A stretch of DNA of 64,000 bases from Takakia lepidozioides (taxonomy: Eukaryota > Streptophyta > Takakiopsida > Takakiales > Takakiaceae): assembly GCA_030704615.1 (NCBI GenBank), contig CM060732.1:31973053-32037052 (forward strand). The letters are read 5' to 3'. This document shows positions 55,258 through 64,000 of the stretch, in pieces. The notes beneath the pieces were generated by a model. That model was not told the DNA's origin, made no database searches, and saw nothing but the letters and a program-made list of their open reading frames with translations. The position numbers and the translations under genes are program-made. Within the stretch, counting starts at the first letter, position 1; each line of letters starts with the position of its first letter.

Positions 55258-58040
55258 CTGCTGGCAGTTCAGTCAGTGCCAGACGCTCCCCGATTGAAAC
55301 AGATGAAGTTGAGGTGAACTGTTTAGAAACTGTCACCAACGTAGGTTTAGAAAGGAAAATCCAAAGCACATCTGTCTTTTGATCAACCTAAGCATAAGAG
55401 AGGCAGCATATGGTGATGTAGCTTCGTGTTTGTTTTCTTCTATTGTTTCAGATCTTACTGTTCTCCCGGTCTCTTGTCTCACAATAACTCTATCCTAACT
55501 ATTGGCTCGGAGCAGTGTCTCGTTTCTCAAACTTCATGGCAATTGTAAGGTTATTTTTTCCTTATCTTTTTTAATAAAACTGGGGCCGTATTCCCCTTAA
55601 AAAAAGTACAAACAAAAAACAAAATCCTTTGGTCTCAGCAAGTTTATGTGGTTCGGCCTCGTGTTTGCTTCATGGCTCCCGGCCTTGGGATTGCCCCTCC
55701 CTCGCCCTCCTTTAATAATAAAATTTTGAGAGCCGTTGTCCCCTCATTTAAAAAAATAACAGAAAAATAAGGGAAAAAAAAAACGGACAATATGTGTATA
55801 TGTATCAAATTTTTAGAGGAAATGTAATGGTCATATGGAGAGCCCATAGTATGAATTGACCATCTACTGCTCATTCTTATGATGCGTTTCTGATGCTCAT
55901 TCTTATGAGCGTAATGGATCAGTGACCGGTTTTGATAGAGAAACGACAAATCTAAGGACAAGGAAGAGAGAGCCTCAAGACAGCAAACCAAGTACCTCTA
56001 CGGACTTACTCAGGTGATAAGTGTTGCCCTAGTTGTTTCTCGGATAGTATCAAATTCTTGTATTTCAACAATGGGGCCAAAGGTCTTTAAAAACTATGTC
56101 AAAGTGGATATTGCCAGAAATTCACGTTCACTTTGGGTGGATGGAACTACCTATCAAGAAAAACCTCAAACGCTCTGCACTTCTGCACTTCTGGTGCTCT
56201 TTTGCCTCTGCCAAGGGCGAGCAATCTTTGAGAGTGCCCATGATAGTTTGCTCGAATCTCGAGAGAAACAAACTTTGGCACAGAGGAGAGAGAGGGAGAG
56301 ATTATTGCAAGACCATCATAGAAAATAAGCTGCATGCATGTACATGTACAATCAATGGAAGGGATGGGTACACTTCGGAGAATTATTAGGTGATTCTGAT
56401 TAGGTGTCTAATCAACTTGAACATCGTCATCCTAATCATTTCAAGCACCATCAACCAAATGCAAGTACTTGTACTATGACCCACTTTAGCTGAAAAGACG
56501 CAGAGCTGGCATGCATGGTGATATCAGTTGCAGACCGTGATGTTACTACAGACATGTCTCAGGCTGCTGCATCATCTCAAAAGAATGTTGCTTTGATACC
56601 TCGGCCTGTCAGCGCCAAAAAGAAAGCTGCGTATCATATGAAAGTCCAAGCTGGCATGGCCACACACAAAAACTATCCATCCATGAAAGGCTATTTCGTC
56701 GTCTGCGGCAGCTTAGAGCGACCATGAATCTCCCCAACGATATGGATCCATGTTGAGGACAGAAACAGACCTCACATGGTGTTAAGTAGAGGTGTCTAGC
56801 AATTTAATCAGAACCCTAGTGGGTAGTGGCAGGCTTCTTCACAGGTGACCAAGAAAATACATGATGAAGATCGAAAGGCAACTGCTTGAACCTCATGATG
56901 AACGGTTCAGAAATTTTCCTCTGTAAACTCTGTGCAACTGCGTTGTTTTATGTACAGGGACTTCTGCAACACCACAGTCCTATTATAATCCGAGTCACCA
57001 GAATGACAGTAGATAATTATCAAAGTTTCCATTGATCATCCTCCAAATCTTCATCACAATTTTAGCCAGACGTGCGAGAGGCTTAATAGGATGTTGATCA
57101 GACCTCGAAGTCCAATTGACATCTGAGCAGGTTGAATGAAATTCTATGTACACTTATATTTGATAGGACCAGTTGTCTGCAAGATGCCTGAGAAATTAAC
57201 ATGATCAGTCAAGAGCTCTCTGAATTCAACTTGTCGTTAGATGAAGTAAAAACAATATGCGAATGGTTGCAGAGTCTTTTAACTTGCAGCAGCCTGAGAT
57301 GTGCAGTACATCTCTTGACGAGCTCTTGACCAGAAAGTCAATATGCTGACAGCAACTGGGTCCCCAGCTTGCCCGCACAAATCAATACAGAGGGGACGGT
57401 CTTCCTACATCCTTGAATCAGGTTCAGCTTCAAGACTTCACAAGCGGCCTCTTCCGGACCTTGGGAAACGACAGTGCAATGACTAGAGTCCAATATTGTG
57501 CCGCTAGCTCTGCTGAATGTTAATTTGAACGGTTGATGTTGCTTTAAACATTAACCAAACCTGCATCTTAAACAGTCCTTTTAACGATAACATCCAATCT
57601 TGAACACTGGATGTCAAGCGAGATTTCAATTCACCATTTCTGCCATTAAAGACGACCCCAGCTTGAAAGCTAGTATTTCAGATGGAACAGCCTAACTTGA
57701 TACCTGTAGTCATGTCACCCTGAGTATTCTTCTAGAATCACAAGTTTCAAACTCCTTAATCTAGCACGACCAATCTAGTGCTCATGTTCAAGTCTTTGTA
57801 CACCTAGTTTAAAACGGCTGATCAGTAGTATGTAAATGTGGATCTATACTATTAACTACGTGCTTAGGGTGTGTTCAAGTATTGCCAGTTCAACCTTGCA
57901 GGTCCACTGTGATGTGCACCGAGTCTCGCATGGACCACAGTTTCTTGGAACAGCAGCGCAGGCGGCCAGTGACCGAGTTGGATACCCGCAGTCAAAGCAC
58001 GAGTGCGGAGCGCGAGGATGAGCTTGTTGACGGATCGCAC
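55258..58040. other. Intergenic region upstream of PAL
   Basis: No recognisable gene. Open frames at 56014-56328, 56096-56389 and 56515-56727 (plus) have no known domain and no promoter or splice support. The last 500 bp should hold the PAL promoter. Confidence 0.55.
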
Positions 58041-58042
58041 CA

Positions 58043-58048
58043 CACGTG
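58043..58048. promoter_or_regulatory. G-box CACGTG upstream of PAL
   Basis: A palindromic CACGTG core (context cacacgtgct) lies about 230 bp before the TATA box. It is a common bZIP/bHLH site in light- and stress-regulated promoters. TTGAC W-box cores lie nearby (about 58050 and 58163). Function is inferred from position only. Confidence 0.4.
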
Positions 58049-58273
58049 CTTGACACTGACTCCGACAGCATGGATGACAAATCATCCTTTGAAAACATGA
58101 GCCATTCAAAGCACTATTGGATGAACATCAGTCGGATGTGGATGAAAACGAAGTCGACAACTTTGACTAACCTCTCTCTCTCAGCTCGTTTCTCTCACCC
58201 CGGACTAAGTCAAATCAGGCATCCATGGCAATCACGCAGCGCTACACCAATTTGACTATAGCTTCAAACAACG

Positions 58274-58280
58274 TATAAAG
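58274..58280 (+). promoter_or_regulatory. PAL TATA box
   Basis: TATAAAG in the context acgtataaagagc, 265 bp upstream of the start codon. A C/T-rich stretch with likely start sites (ctctcatcatcacag, about 58299) follows about 25 bp later, giving a 5' leader of about 240 nt. Confidence 0.6.
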
Positions 58281-58544
58281 AGCAGCTTCATATTCCTTCT
58301 CTCATCATCACAGAAACCTCATCTACCTGGGTTGTAGACGGGCAAACAATATACAGTCTGCATTCTCTCCCGGCCTCCCCAGTTTTGAATTCTACACTAC
58401 ATTACTCAGAGCCGATCGGCATATACCGCTCCCTCAATCCAGCACTACTTAGTCAGTCGTTTCCAGGTTCTACACCAGCGTTCCATTGTGTAATCCATAC
58501 CAATACACTCTCTCGAAGGGTCTCGCTCTAATCCCAGCAGCAGA

Positions 58545-60734
58545 ATGGTGATGGCCAACGAAGCTCAGGCGACCATGAACGGAAATGCAGCGAAATCCTT
58601 GCAATACCATACTGGAACTGATTCTTTTTGTTCTGCAGACGTCCAGCTTGCGGACCCTCTAAACTGGGCGCGAGCAGCGGCAGCCATGAAAAGCAGCCAT
58701 TTGGAGGAGGTTAAAGATATGGTGAAAACATTCTACGAGGCAACTGAAGTAGCCATTGAAGGGGTGACTTTGACGGTAGGTCAGGTGGCAGCCGTGGCCC
58801 GCCGACCAGAAGTGAGAGTGGTGCTGGATGCTGCCAATGCAAAGAATCGAGTAGATGAAAGCTCCAACTGGGTTCTGCAGAAGATCATGAACGGGGGTGA
58901 TATCTATGGCGTCACAACTGGTTTTGGAGCCACATCTCACCGGCGTACACAGCAAGGAGTGGAGCTCCAGCGAGAGCTAATCAGGTTTCTGAATGCGGGA
59001 GTCCTCGGCAAGGGCAACACCCTCCCGACGTGCACCACGCGGGCAGCCATGCTTGTGCGCACCAATACATTGATGCAGGGATACTCAGGAATTCGGTGGG
59101 AGATTCTGGAAGCCATGGAAAAGCTTCTAAATGCAAATGTCACACCTAAGTTGCCACTGCGCGGGACCGTTACTGCTTCCGGAGACCTTGTTCCATTGTC
59201 TTACATCGCGGGACTGCTTACGAATAGACCCAACTCCAGGGCCGTGACCGACGACGGGACGGAGGTGTCTGCCTTGGAAGCTCTGAGACTCGCTGGGGTC
59301 GAAAAACCGTTTGAATTGCAGCCGAAGGAAGGCCTGGCCATTGTCAACGGAACAGCGGTGGGGTCAGCCTTGGCTTCCACTGTGTGCTTTGATGCCAATG
59401 TGATGGTGCTACTGGCTGAAGTTCTTTCTGCGCTGTTCTGTGAAGTAATGCAAGGAAAGCCCGAGTTCGCTGACCCGCTGACGCACAAACTAAAGCACCA
59501 CCCAGGCCAGATGGAGGCGGCTGCGATCATGGAGTGGGTGCTCGATGGAAGCTCCTACATGAAGGCCGCTGCACAGCTGCATGAGACTGACCCGTTGACG
59601 AAACCCAAGCAGGATCGATATGCGCTGCGTACTTCCCCACAATGGCTGGGCCCGCAGGTGGAGGTAATTCGCAATGCCACCCACGCCATTCAAAGAGAAA
59701 TCAACTCGGTGAACGATAACCCAATCATCGACGCTGCTGGGGACAGAGCCCTTCATGGCGGAAACTTCCAGGGAACCCCCATTGGAGTCTCCATGGACAA
59801 CATGCGGTTGGCCATTGCTGCGATTGGGAAGCTCATGTTTGCACAGTTCTCTGAGCTGGTCAACGACTACTACAACAATGGGTTGCCCTCAAACCTGAGC
59901 GGAGGACCTAACCCCAGCCTGGACTATGGCATGAAGGGAGGGGAGATAGCCATGGCTTCCTACCTCTCAGAACTGAACTACTTGGCCAACCCAGTGACCA
60001 CCCACGTACAAAGTGCTGAGCAGCACAACCAGGATGTAAACTCGCTGGGATTGGTGTCCGCCCGCAAAACTGAGGAATCTATTGAGATTCTTAAGCTCAT
60101 GAGCTCCACATTCTTGGTAGGGCTGTGCCAGGCCATCGACCTTCGTCACATCGAGGAGACAATGCAGGCGACAGTGAAGCAAATTGTTTCCCAGGTTGCC
60201 AAGAAGACGCTCTTCACAGGCAGCAACGGTGCACTTTTGCCAGCACGGTTCTGCGAGAAAGATCTGTTGCGCGTGGTGAATTGCCAACCTGTTTTCAGCT
60301 ACATCGACGATGCAACTAGTCTATCTTACCCCCTGATGCAAAAGTTGAGGGAAGTGTTGGTGCAACATGCTCTCCAAAACCCCAAGAACGAGAAATTGGA
60401 ATCCACCTCTGTGTTCCACAGGATTTCTGCCTTTGAAGAGGAGTTGACCACATTCCTGAAGGCTAAGGTACCTCTAGTCCGTGAGGCCTACGATAACAAG
60501 GGATACTCCCCGGTACCGAACCGGATTGAGGAGTGCAGAACTTACCCTCTCTACAAGTTTGTGCGCTCCGAGTTGGGCACGCAGTTGTTGTCAGGGTTGA
60601 GAAGTGTGTCTCCGGGGCAAGAGATTGAGAAGGTGTATGAGGCCATCTCAGAGGGAAAACTAGTGGCTCCTCTCCTCAAGTGTGTTGAAGGATGGACTGG
60701 AACTCCCGGGCCTTTTGCCCATGGCAGCTGCTAG
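58545..60734 (+). CDS. PAL: Phenylalanine ammonia-lyase
   Basis: A single uninterrupted frame of 729 residues. PAL removes ammonia from L-phenylalanine to give trans-cinnamate, the first step of the phenylpropanoid pathway; it acts as a cytosolic homotetramer. The MIO prosthetic group forms from Ala-Ser-Gly at residues 211-213 ([15 protein letters not shown]). The catalytic Tyr is Y121 in [15 protein letters not shown]148-L149 in ELIRFLNAG is the Phe-selective pair (His-Leu in tyrosine lyases). Other core blocks are [24 protein letters not shown] and [15 protein letters not shown], and the C-terminal [18 protein letters not shown]. The length is typical for the family. There is no intron, unlike most angiosperm PAL genes but as reported for many moss ones. 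The first ATG (MVMANEAQ) was chosen; Met3 is an alternative. Nothing suggests inactivation. Confidence 0.97.
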   Translation: MVMANEAQATMNGNAAKSLQYHTGTDSFCSADVQLADPLNWARAAAAMKSSHLEEVKDMVKTFYEATEVAIEGVTLTVGQVAAVARRPEVRVVLDAANAKNRVDESSNWVLQKIMNGGDIYGVTTGFGATSHRRTQQGVELQRELIRFLNAGVLGKGNTLPTCTTRAAMLVRTNTLMQGYSGIRWEILEAMEKLLNANVTPKLPLRGTVTASGDLVPLSYIAGLLTNRPNSRAVTDDGTEVSALEALRLAGVEKPFELQPKEGLAIVNGTAVGSALASTVCFDANVMVLLAEVLSALFCEVMQGKPEFADPLTHKLKHHPGQMEAAAIMEWVLDGSSYMKAAAQLHETDPLTKPKQDRYALRTSPQWLGPQVEVIRNATHAIQREINSVNDNPIIDAAGDRALHGGNFQGTPIGVSMDNMRLAIAAIGKLMFAQFSELVNDYYNNGLPSNLSGGPNPSLDYGMKGGEIAMASYLSELNYLANPVTTHVQSAEQHNQDVNSLGLVSARKTEESIEILKLMSSTFLVGLCQAIDLRHIEETMQATVKQIVSQVAKKTLFTGSNGALLPARFCEKDLLRVVNCQPVFSYIDDATSLSYPLMQKLREVLVQHALQNPKNEKLESTSVFHRISAFEEELTTFLKAKVPLVREAYDNKGYSPVPNRIEECRTYPLYKFVRSELGTQLLSGLRSVSPGQEIEKVYEAISEGKLVAPLLKCVEGWTGTPGPFAHGSC

Positions 60735-61920
60735 ACTTGTAGAACCAGCTTCCAGCTACACTAGGCCTGCATCCGCTATAATAAGTTACTTGACCGTAGT
60801 GGTAGTATAGTCATGTCATGGTTCAAATTCGATGGTCTTGATTCAGACCAACTTAGCCGACTAGGTAGTCACTTAAAATCCTTGAACCTCTTCAGATCAC
60901 AATTCATGTGTACATAATTTTATGGTCTAGAAGGAACCGATCTCATGGTTCATTTAAAAGAGGACTGAGCTTCATCAAGAGCAATACCATGTAAGTAAGT
61001 CACTTCCGCTTGGAAGACATTCAATCACATACTCAATCCCAAGCTCATTATGAGACATTCTGCACACTTTCCACAAGTGAATTTTTTTCAGTTAGTTTTT
61101 CAGAGGGGAAGTAAGCCTCAAAATTTTATTGATCAGGGGAAAAAACAAAACCCCAAGGGATCATAAAGCAAACACACCAATAGTGGATGCGGGAGGAACC
61201 CAGTAACCAATACGGAGAGAAAAACCATCAAGCAGGATGAAACCAAATGTGAGATCATCACAGGAGTGCTTTTCAGTACCAAGAGTTCAGAAGTTCATAA
61301 AAACGTCAATGTCAGGTGATGAGGTGAATGCCATTTTCTAGATATACAACTTTGGATTGCGTTGGATTTTGAAGATGAATCACCGGAGAGCATGCACATT
61401 CCAAAGATAAATACCCATGTTTGTGTTCATATTTCTATGGACTACCTATTAGCCGCTTGTTGAGACGTTGCCAGATGTCTTGAAGATATGTATCTTACAT
61501 TGCATACTGATAATATACCGCAAAAGAAGGCTCCATTAAAGTTGAGAGGGAGTGAGTCCCTCAGTGCATTCTGTTGCAAGTTGTTTCCCTCTAGAGATCC
61601 CTTCCCTTCTTTTTGGGGGAAAGGTCAAGCAGTGAGCTGCCATGGTGCAATCTACCCATAATCGGGTCTTGATAGTTGTTGCTGTCAAAAAAGTGTTGAG
61701 GGAAGTCTTGACGAAGTGATGCCAGTCATTGTCAATTGACAATTTTAGACAAACTTCCAACTGCCTAGCTAAACTGGACACTTATTGCTTGGTTTTGTGT
61801 ACTTTGCAGGTATCCTGAGGAATGGCAAACTTCATAGGCAAGTTATTGGACCTAATCTGAGAGACTATATTTCAGACTGAATCTGGAAATAAAGATGAAG
61901 TTCCCAATCTGCTGTTTGTG
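60735..61920. other. PAL 3' flank, no other gene
   Basis: No strong AATAAA; aataag-like signals occur at about 60780. The minus-strand frame 61536-61781 (LARQLEVCLKLSIDNDWHHF) is protein-like but unrecognised. Confidence 0.5.
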
Positions 61921-62010
61921 AGTTGCCCAGCAATTAGACCCCAACAGGGCCAGGGCTTTAGGCTCAGCCTCAAGATTTCGACATTGGTGAACAGAGGTAC
62001 AGGAACAATG
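61921..62010 (-). repeat. Dispersed coding repeat R1, copy 2
   Basis: The minus-strand frame reads RNLEAEPKALALLGSNCWAT, then HKQQIG, matching copies 1 and 3 in frame. Confidence 0.6.
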
Positions 62011-62419
62011 TTCTTGTTGTTCCTGAAAAGGATCACTCTCCGGGTGAGATTACCCTGTACAACCTGATCTCAGACAACCTATCAGGAAATGGAAATAGTC
62101 TGCAGGCTGGCAGTAAATCGGGTAATTCTTCCTCTCTACATCTATTTACGGTTCACCACCGCCCTATATCTGGTAGTAGACATGCAATTCAATCGAACCC
62201 ACCATCTACATGTAGAATGTCCTTTGTAAGACTTTGTTTGCAGTATAGTCTTGTGGCCATAGACCCCACCCCAGTTTGGACCGTATCAGAGGGAATAGAC
62301 ACTACCTTGGAAGGGATCACTCCAGAAGTTAGAATCACCTTGATATAAACAATTAGATTAGTCTGGGTTTCCACATTTCCTCTACAAAGCCCTTCACACA
62401 AGCATCAAATCTGCTGTGT

Positions 62420-62488
62420 GTGAGCAGCCCAAAAGTTAGATCTCAACAGGGCCAGTGCTTCAGGCGCTGCCTCGAGCTTTTGAAAGGG
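62420..62488 (-). repeat. Dispersed coding repeat R1, copy 3
   Basis: The minus-strand frame reads QKLEAAPEALALLRSNFWAA, then HTQQI and a stop. It lies within a 69-codon frame at 62405-62614. Confidence 0.6.
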
Positions 62489-62753
62489 AGCCCAAGAAAA
62501 CAAATGCTTGCTGCGTACCTGGCATAATTGATTCAAATGTACAACTGTAGACGAGTTTTGATTTTCTTCCTTTTCCAGTGCACACCCCCCCACCCCCCTT
62601 GCCTCGTTCCCCACATGCCCTCACCCTCACCAACTCCACCTCTTGTGGAAGTGGAGAGGTTAACCAAAAATATTGTAAACTACGAAGATGTTTCCATCCT
62701 TAGGTAACCATTGGGGTACCTTGCTCGTTTTCAACGACTGAAGGTGCCATTAC

Positions 62754-62843
62754 CTTTCTTGGCTTAGAAAGCTTGGTCACAACCTCCATCCTCACAGGCT
62801 CTTCAATGCCTCTGATGTCCAATATTCTAAGCCTTGTCAGCTC
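62754..62843 (-). pseudogene. Isolated 30-codon exon of an unknown gene
   Basis: On the minus strand an acceptor (gtgcttgatgcag) precedes a 90-nt phase-0 exon encoding ELTRLRILDIRGIEEPVRME and VVTKLSKPRK, ending at a donor (AAG|gtaatgg). It looks like a real host exon, but I cannot name the gene; the start is LRR-like but too short to call. The first 30 nt and the preceding intron tail are triplicated (see the 92-bp repeat). No neighbouring exon was found, so it is likely another captured fragment. Confidence 0.45.
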
Positions 62844-63089
62844 CTGCATCAAGCACCATAGAACTTTCAAATACAACCAAGAAGACAGGAAATCCAGTTA
62901 CATTAGATGTCCAATATTCTAAGCCTTGTCAGCTCCTGCATCAAACACCATAGAACTTTCAAATGCAACCAAGAAGACAGGAAATCCAGTTACATTAGAT
63001 GTCCAATATTCTAAGCCTTGTCAGCTCCTGCATCAAGCACCATAGAACTTTCAAATGCAACCAAGACGACAGGAAATCCAGTTACATTA
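62814..63089. repeat. 92-bp tandem repeat, three copies
   Basis: Units start at 62814, 62906 and 62998 (gatgtccaatattctaagcc) and are nearly identical. Each contains, on the minus strand, an intron 3' end, its AG acceptor and the first ten codons of the exon at 62754-62843. Confidence 0.95.
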
Positions 63090-64000
63090 TTGACTGTTGA
63101 TATTGTGGATAAACATTAGCTTTGGTGTGAATTCACTAGAACTATCTTGTGTGCATTTGCAGTCACTGTTCAACTCAGGCAACTCATGGTTTTTTCAGTC
63201 ATCATCTCACCATGAAACCCCCACCATTTCCTCTTACCAAGCAGCTCTCCATCACTTTCTATCTCTGTTTTCTCTTATCACTGATGTACAGTTCTGAACA
63301 CAAATCACTAAGAGATCAAAGGCACACAACACTGGACTTTATCTGCAGTCAACTCATGGTGTTTCCTTTCATTCACTTCATGCCTCCCTCTTTCCCATTT
63401 TACTGAGCAACTCTACCATCCATCCCTTTTCTCTTCTCACAGCAAGCCAGCAAAGTGTATAACTCCTTGTGCAATTTTACTACATGCCAATGCAGAGTGC
63501 CAGAGTCAGATTATCCAGTTGGTGGTATCCTGCAGATGTCATCACAGGAGTTTGGGAAGTACACATTCTAATACTAACACAAGGCAAGCCCTCTCTCTCT
63601 TTCGTCATGACACTGATAGCCTATCATTCTCATTCTTATGCTATGTTCCAATGTGAAGTATCAGCAGACTATTCACTTCTACACAAACAGAGATCAAAAA
63701 CCTAATTCCAGCAATTTAGGTCTCCATCCCCCTTCTCTCCTCGTATCACTCTGTTGTACCCACTTCTCAGTTGCAGACCAATCTGTCTATCATGAACCTC
63801 TTTATCCTCCAATCCCTAAAATCCTAAGTAAACAGCTCATATTCTTCCTCTCTCATTCAAAGAAACACCCAGGCAGTATGACCTCCCTTCCTATGTTTAC
63901 AAACTAGGTAACACTGATTTCTATAAGTAAAATCACCACCCCTTAAACCCTATAGCAGCATTGAGTCCAGACTCACAATGCTGGAACCAGAACAACAAGA
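63090..64000. other. Pyrimidine-rich, no gene seen
   Basis: Open frames at 63149-63406, 63469-63705 and 63638-63907 have no domain and reflect C/T-rich composition. Confidence 0.5.

Noticed and set aside
58659-60287. Antisense open frames within PAL
   Set aside because: They are shadows of the strongly biased sense coding sequence, and none has a domain.
62754-62843. Leucine-rich repeat resistance gene
   Set aside because: Ten residues resemble an LRR, but there is no second repeat and no NB-ARC sequence nearby.

Overview
The window looks like nuclear DNA from a land plant with a large, transposon-rich genome. It holds one clearly intact host gene, an intronless phenylalanine ammonia-lyase (PAL) of 729 residues at 58545-60734. 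PAL marks a land plant. The missing intron, the moss-like look of the protein and an old Ty3/gypsy type suggest a bryophyte or other non-seed plant, but I cannot name the species. Nearly everything else is decayed or nested mobile DNA. Introns, where readable, are short (68-170 nt, GT-AG).

Layout. 0-1.8 kb: sparse, with one coding remnant. 1.8-6.8 kb: Ty3/gypsy element A, whose integrase third is flipped to the minus strand. 7.9-9.5 kb: left half of a DNA transposon with a 180-bp terminal inverted repeat (TIR) and an array of palindromes; its sister copy is at 45.3-48.0 kb. 9.65-10.5 kb: a possible non-autonomous hAT-like element. 11-18.3 kb: minus-strand Ty3/gypsy element B, broken by a LINE 3' end and a CACTA terminus. 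18.3-19.1 kb: a C-rich LINE-like piece. 20.1-22.4 kb: exon fragments of three unrelated host genes (NDUFAF5, eS25, NAA40), all on the plus strand, as in transposon gene capture. 24.0-27.2 kb (+) and 30.6-29.3 kb (-): two convergent, almost intact, unfamiliar multi-exon genes that may be the two genes of one DNA transposon. 33.7-36.2 kb: a LINE 5' end with an RRM-like ORF1. 36-45 kb: SINE-like units, short inverted repeats and a cluster of CCGCCGGCG palindromes. 48.6-53.8 kb: a Ty1/copia element with both LTRs and a 5-bp target duplication, but with about 1.1 kb of pol inverted. 54.4-55.3 kb: a second, internally deleted copia. 58.0-60.7 kb: PAL and its promoter. 60.7-64 kb: captured exon-like pieces and a 92-bp triplication.

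Most interesting: (1) two unrelated LTR elements each carry a clean internal inversion of 1.1-1.2 kb, and in the copia one breakpoint lies at the polypurine tract; (2) the captured-gene cluster; (3) the DNA transposon family with 180-bp TIRs, a subterminal palindrome array and an exon ending at the TIR; (4) the convergent gene pair. Family identities come from reading translated motifs. No search was run, and boundaries marked approximate were set by eye.
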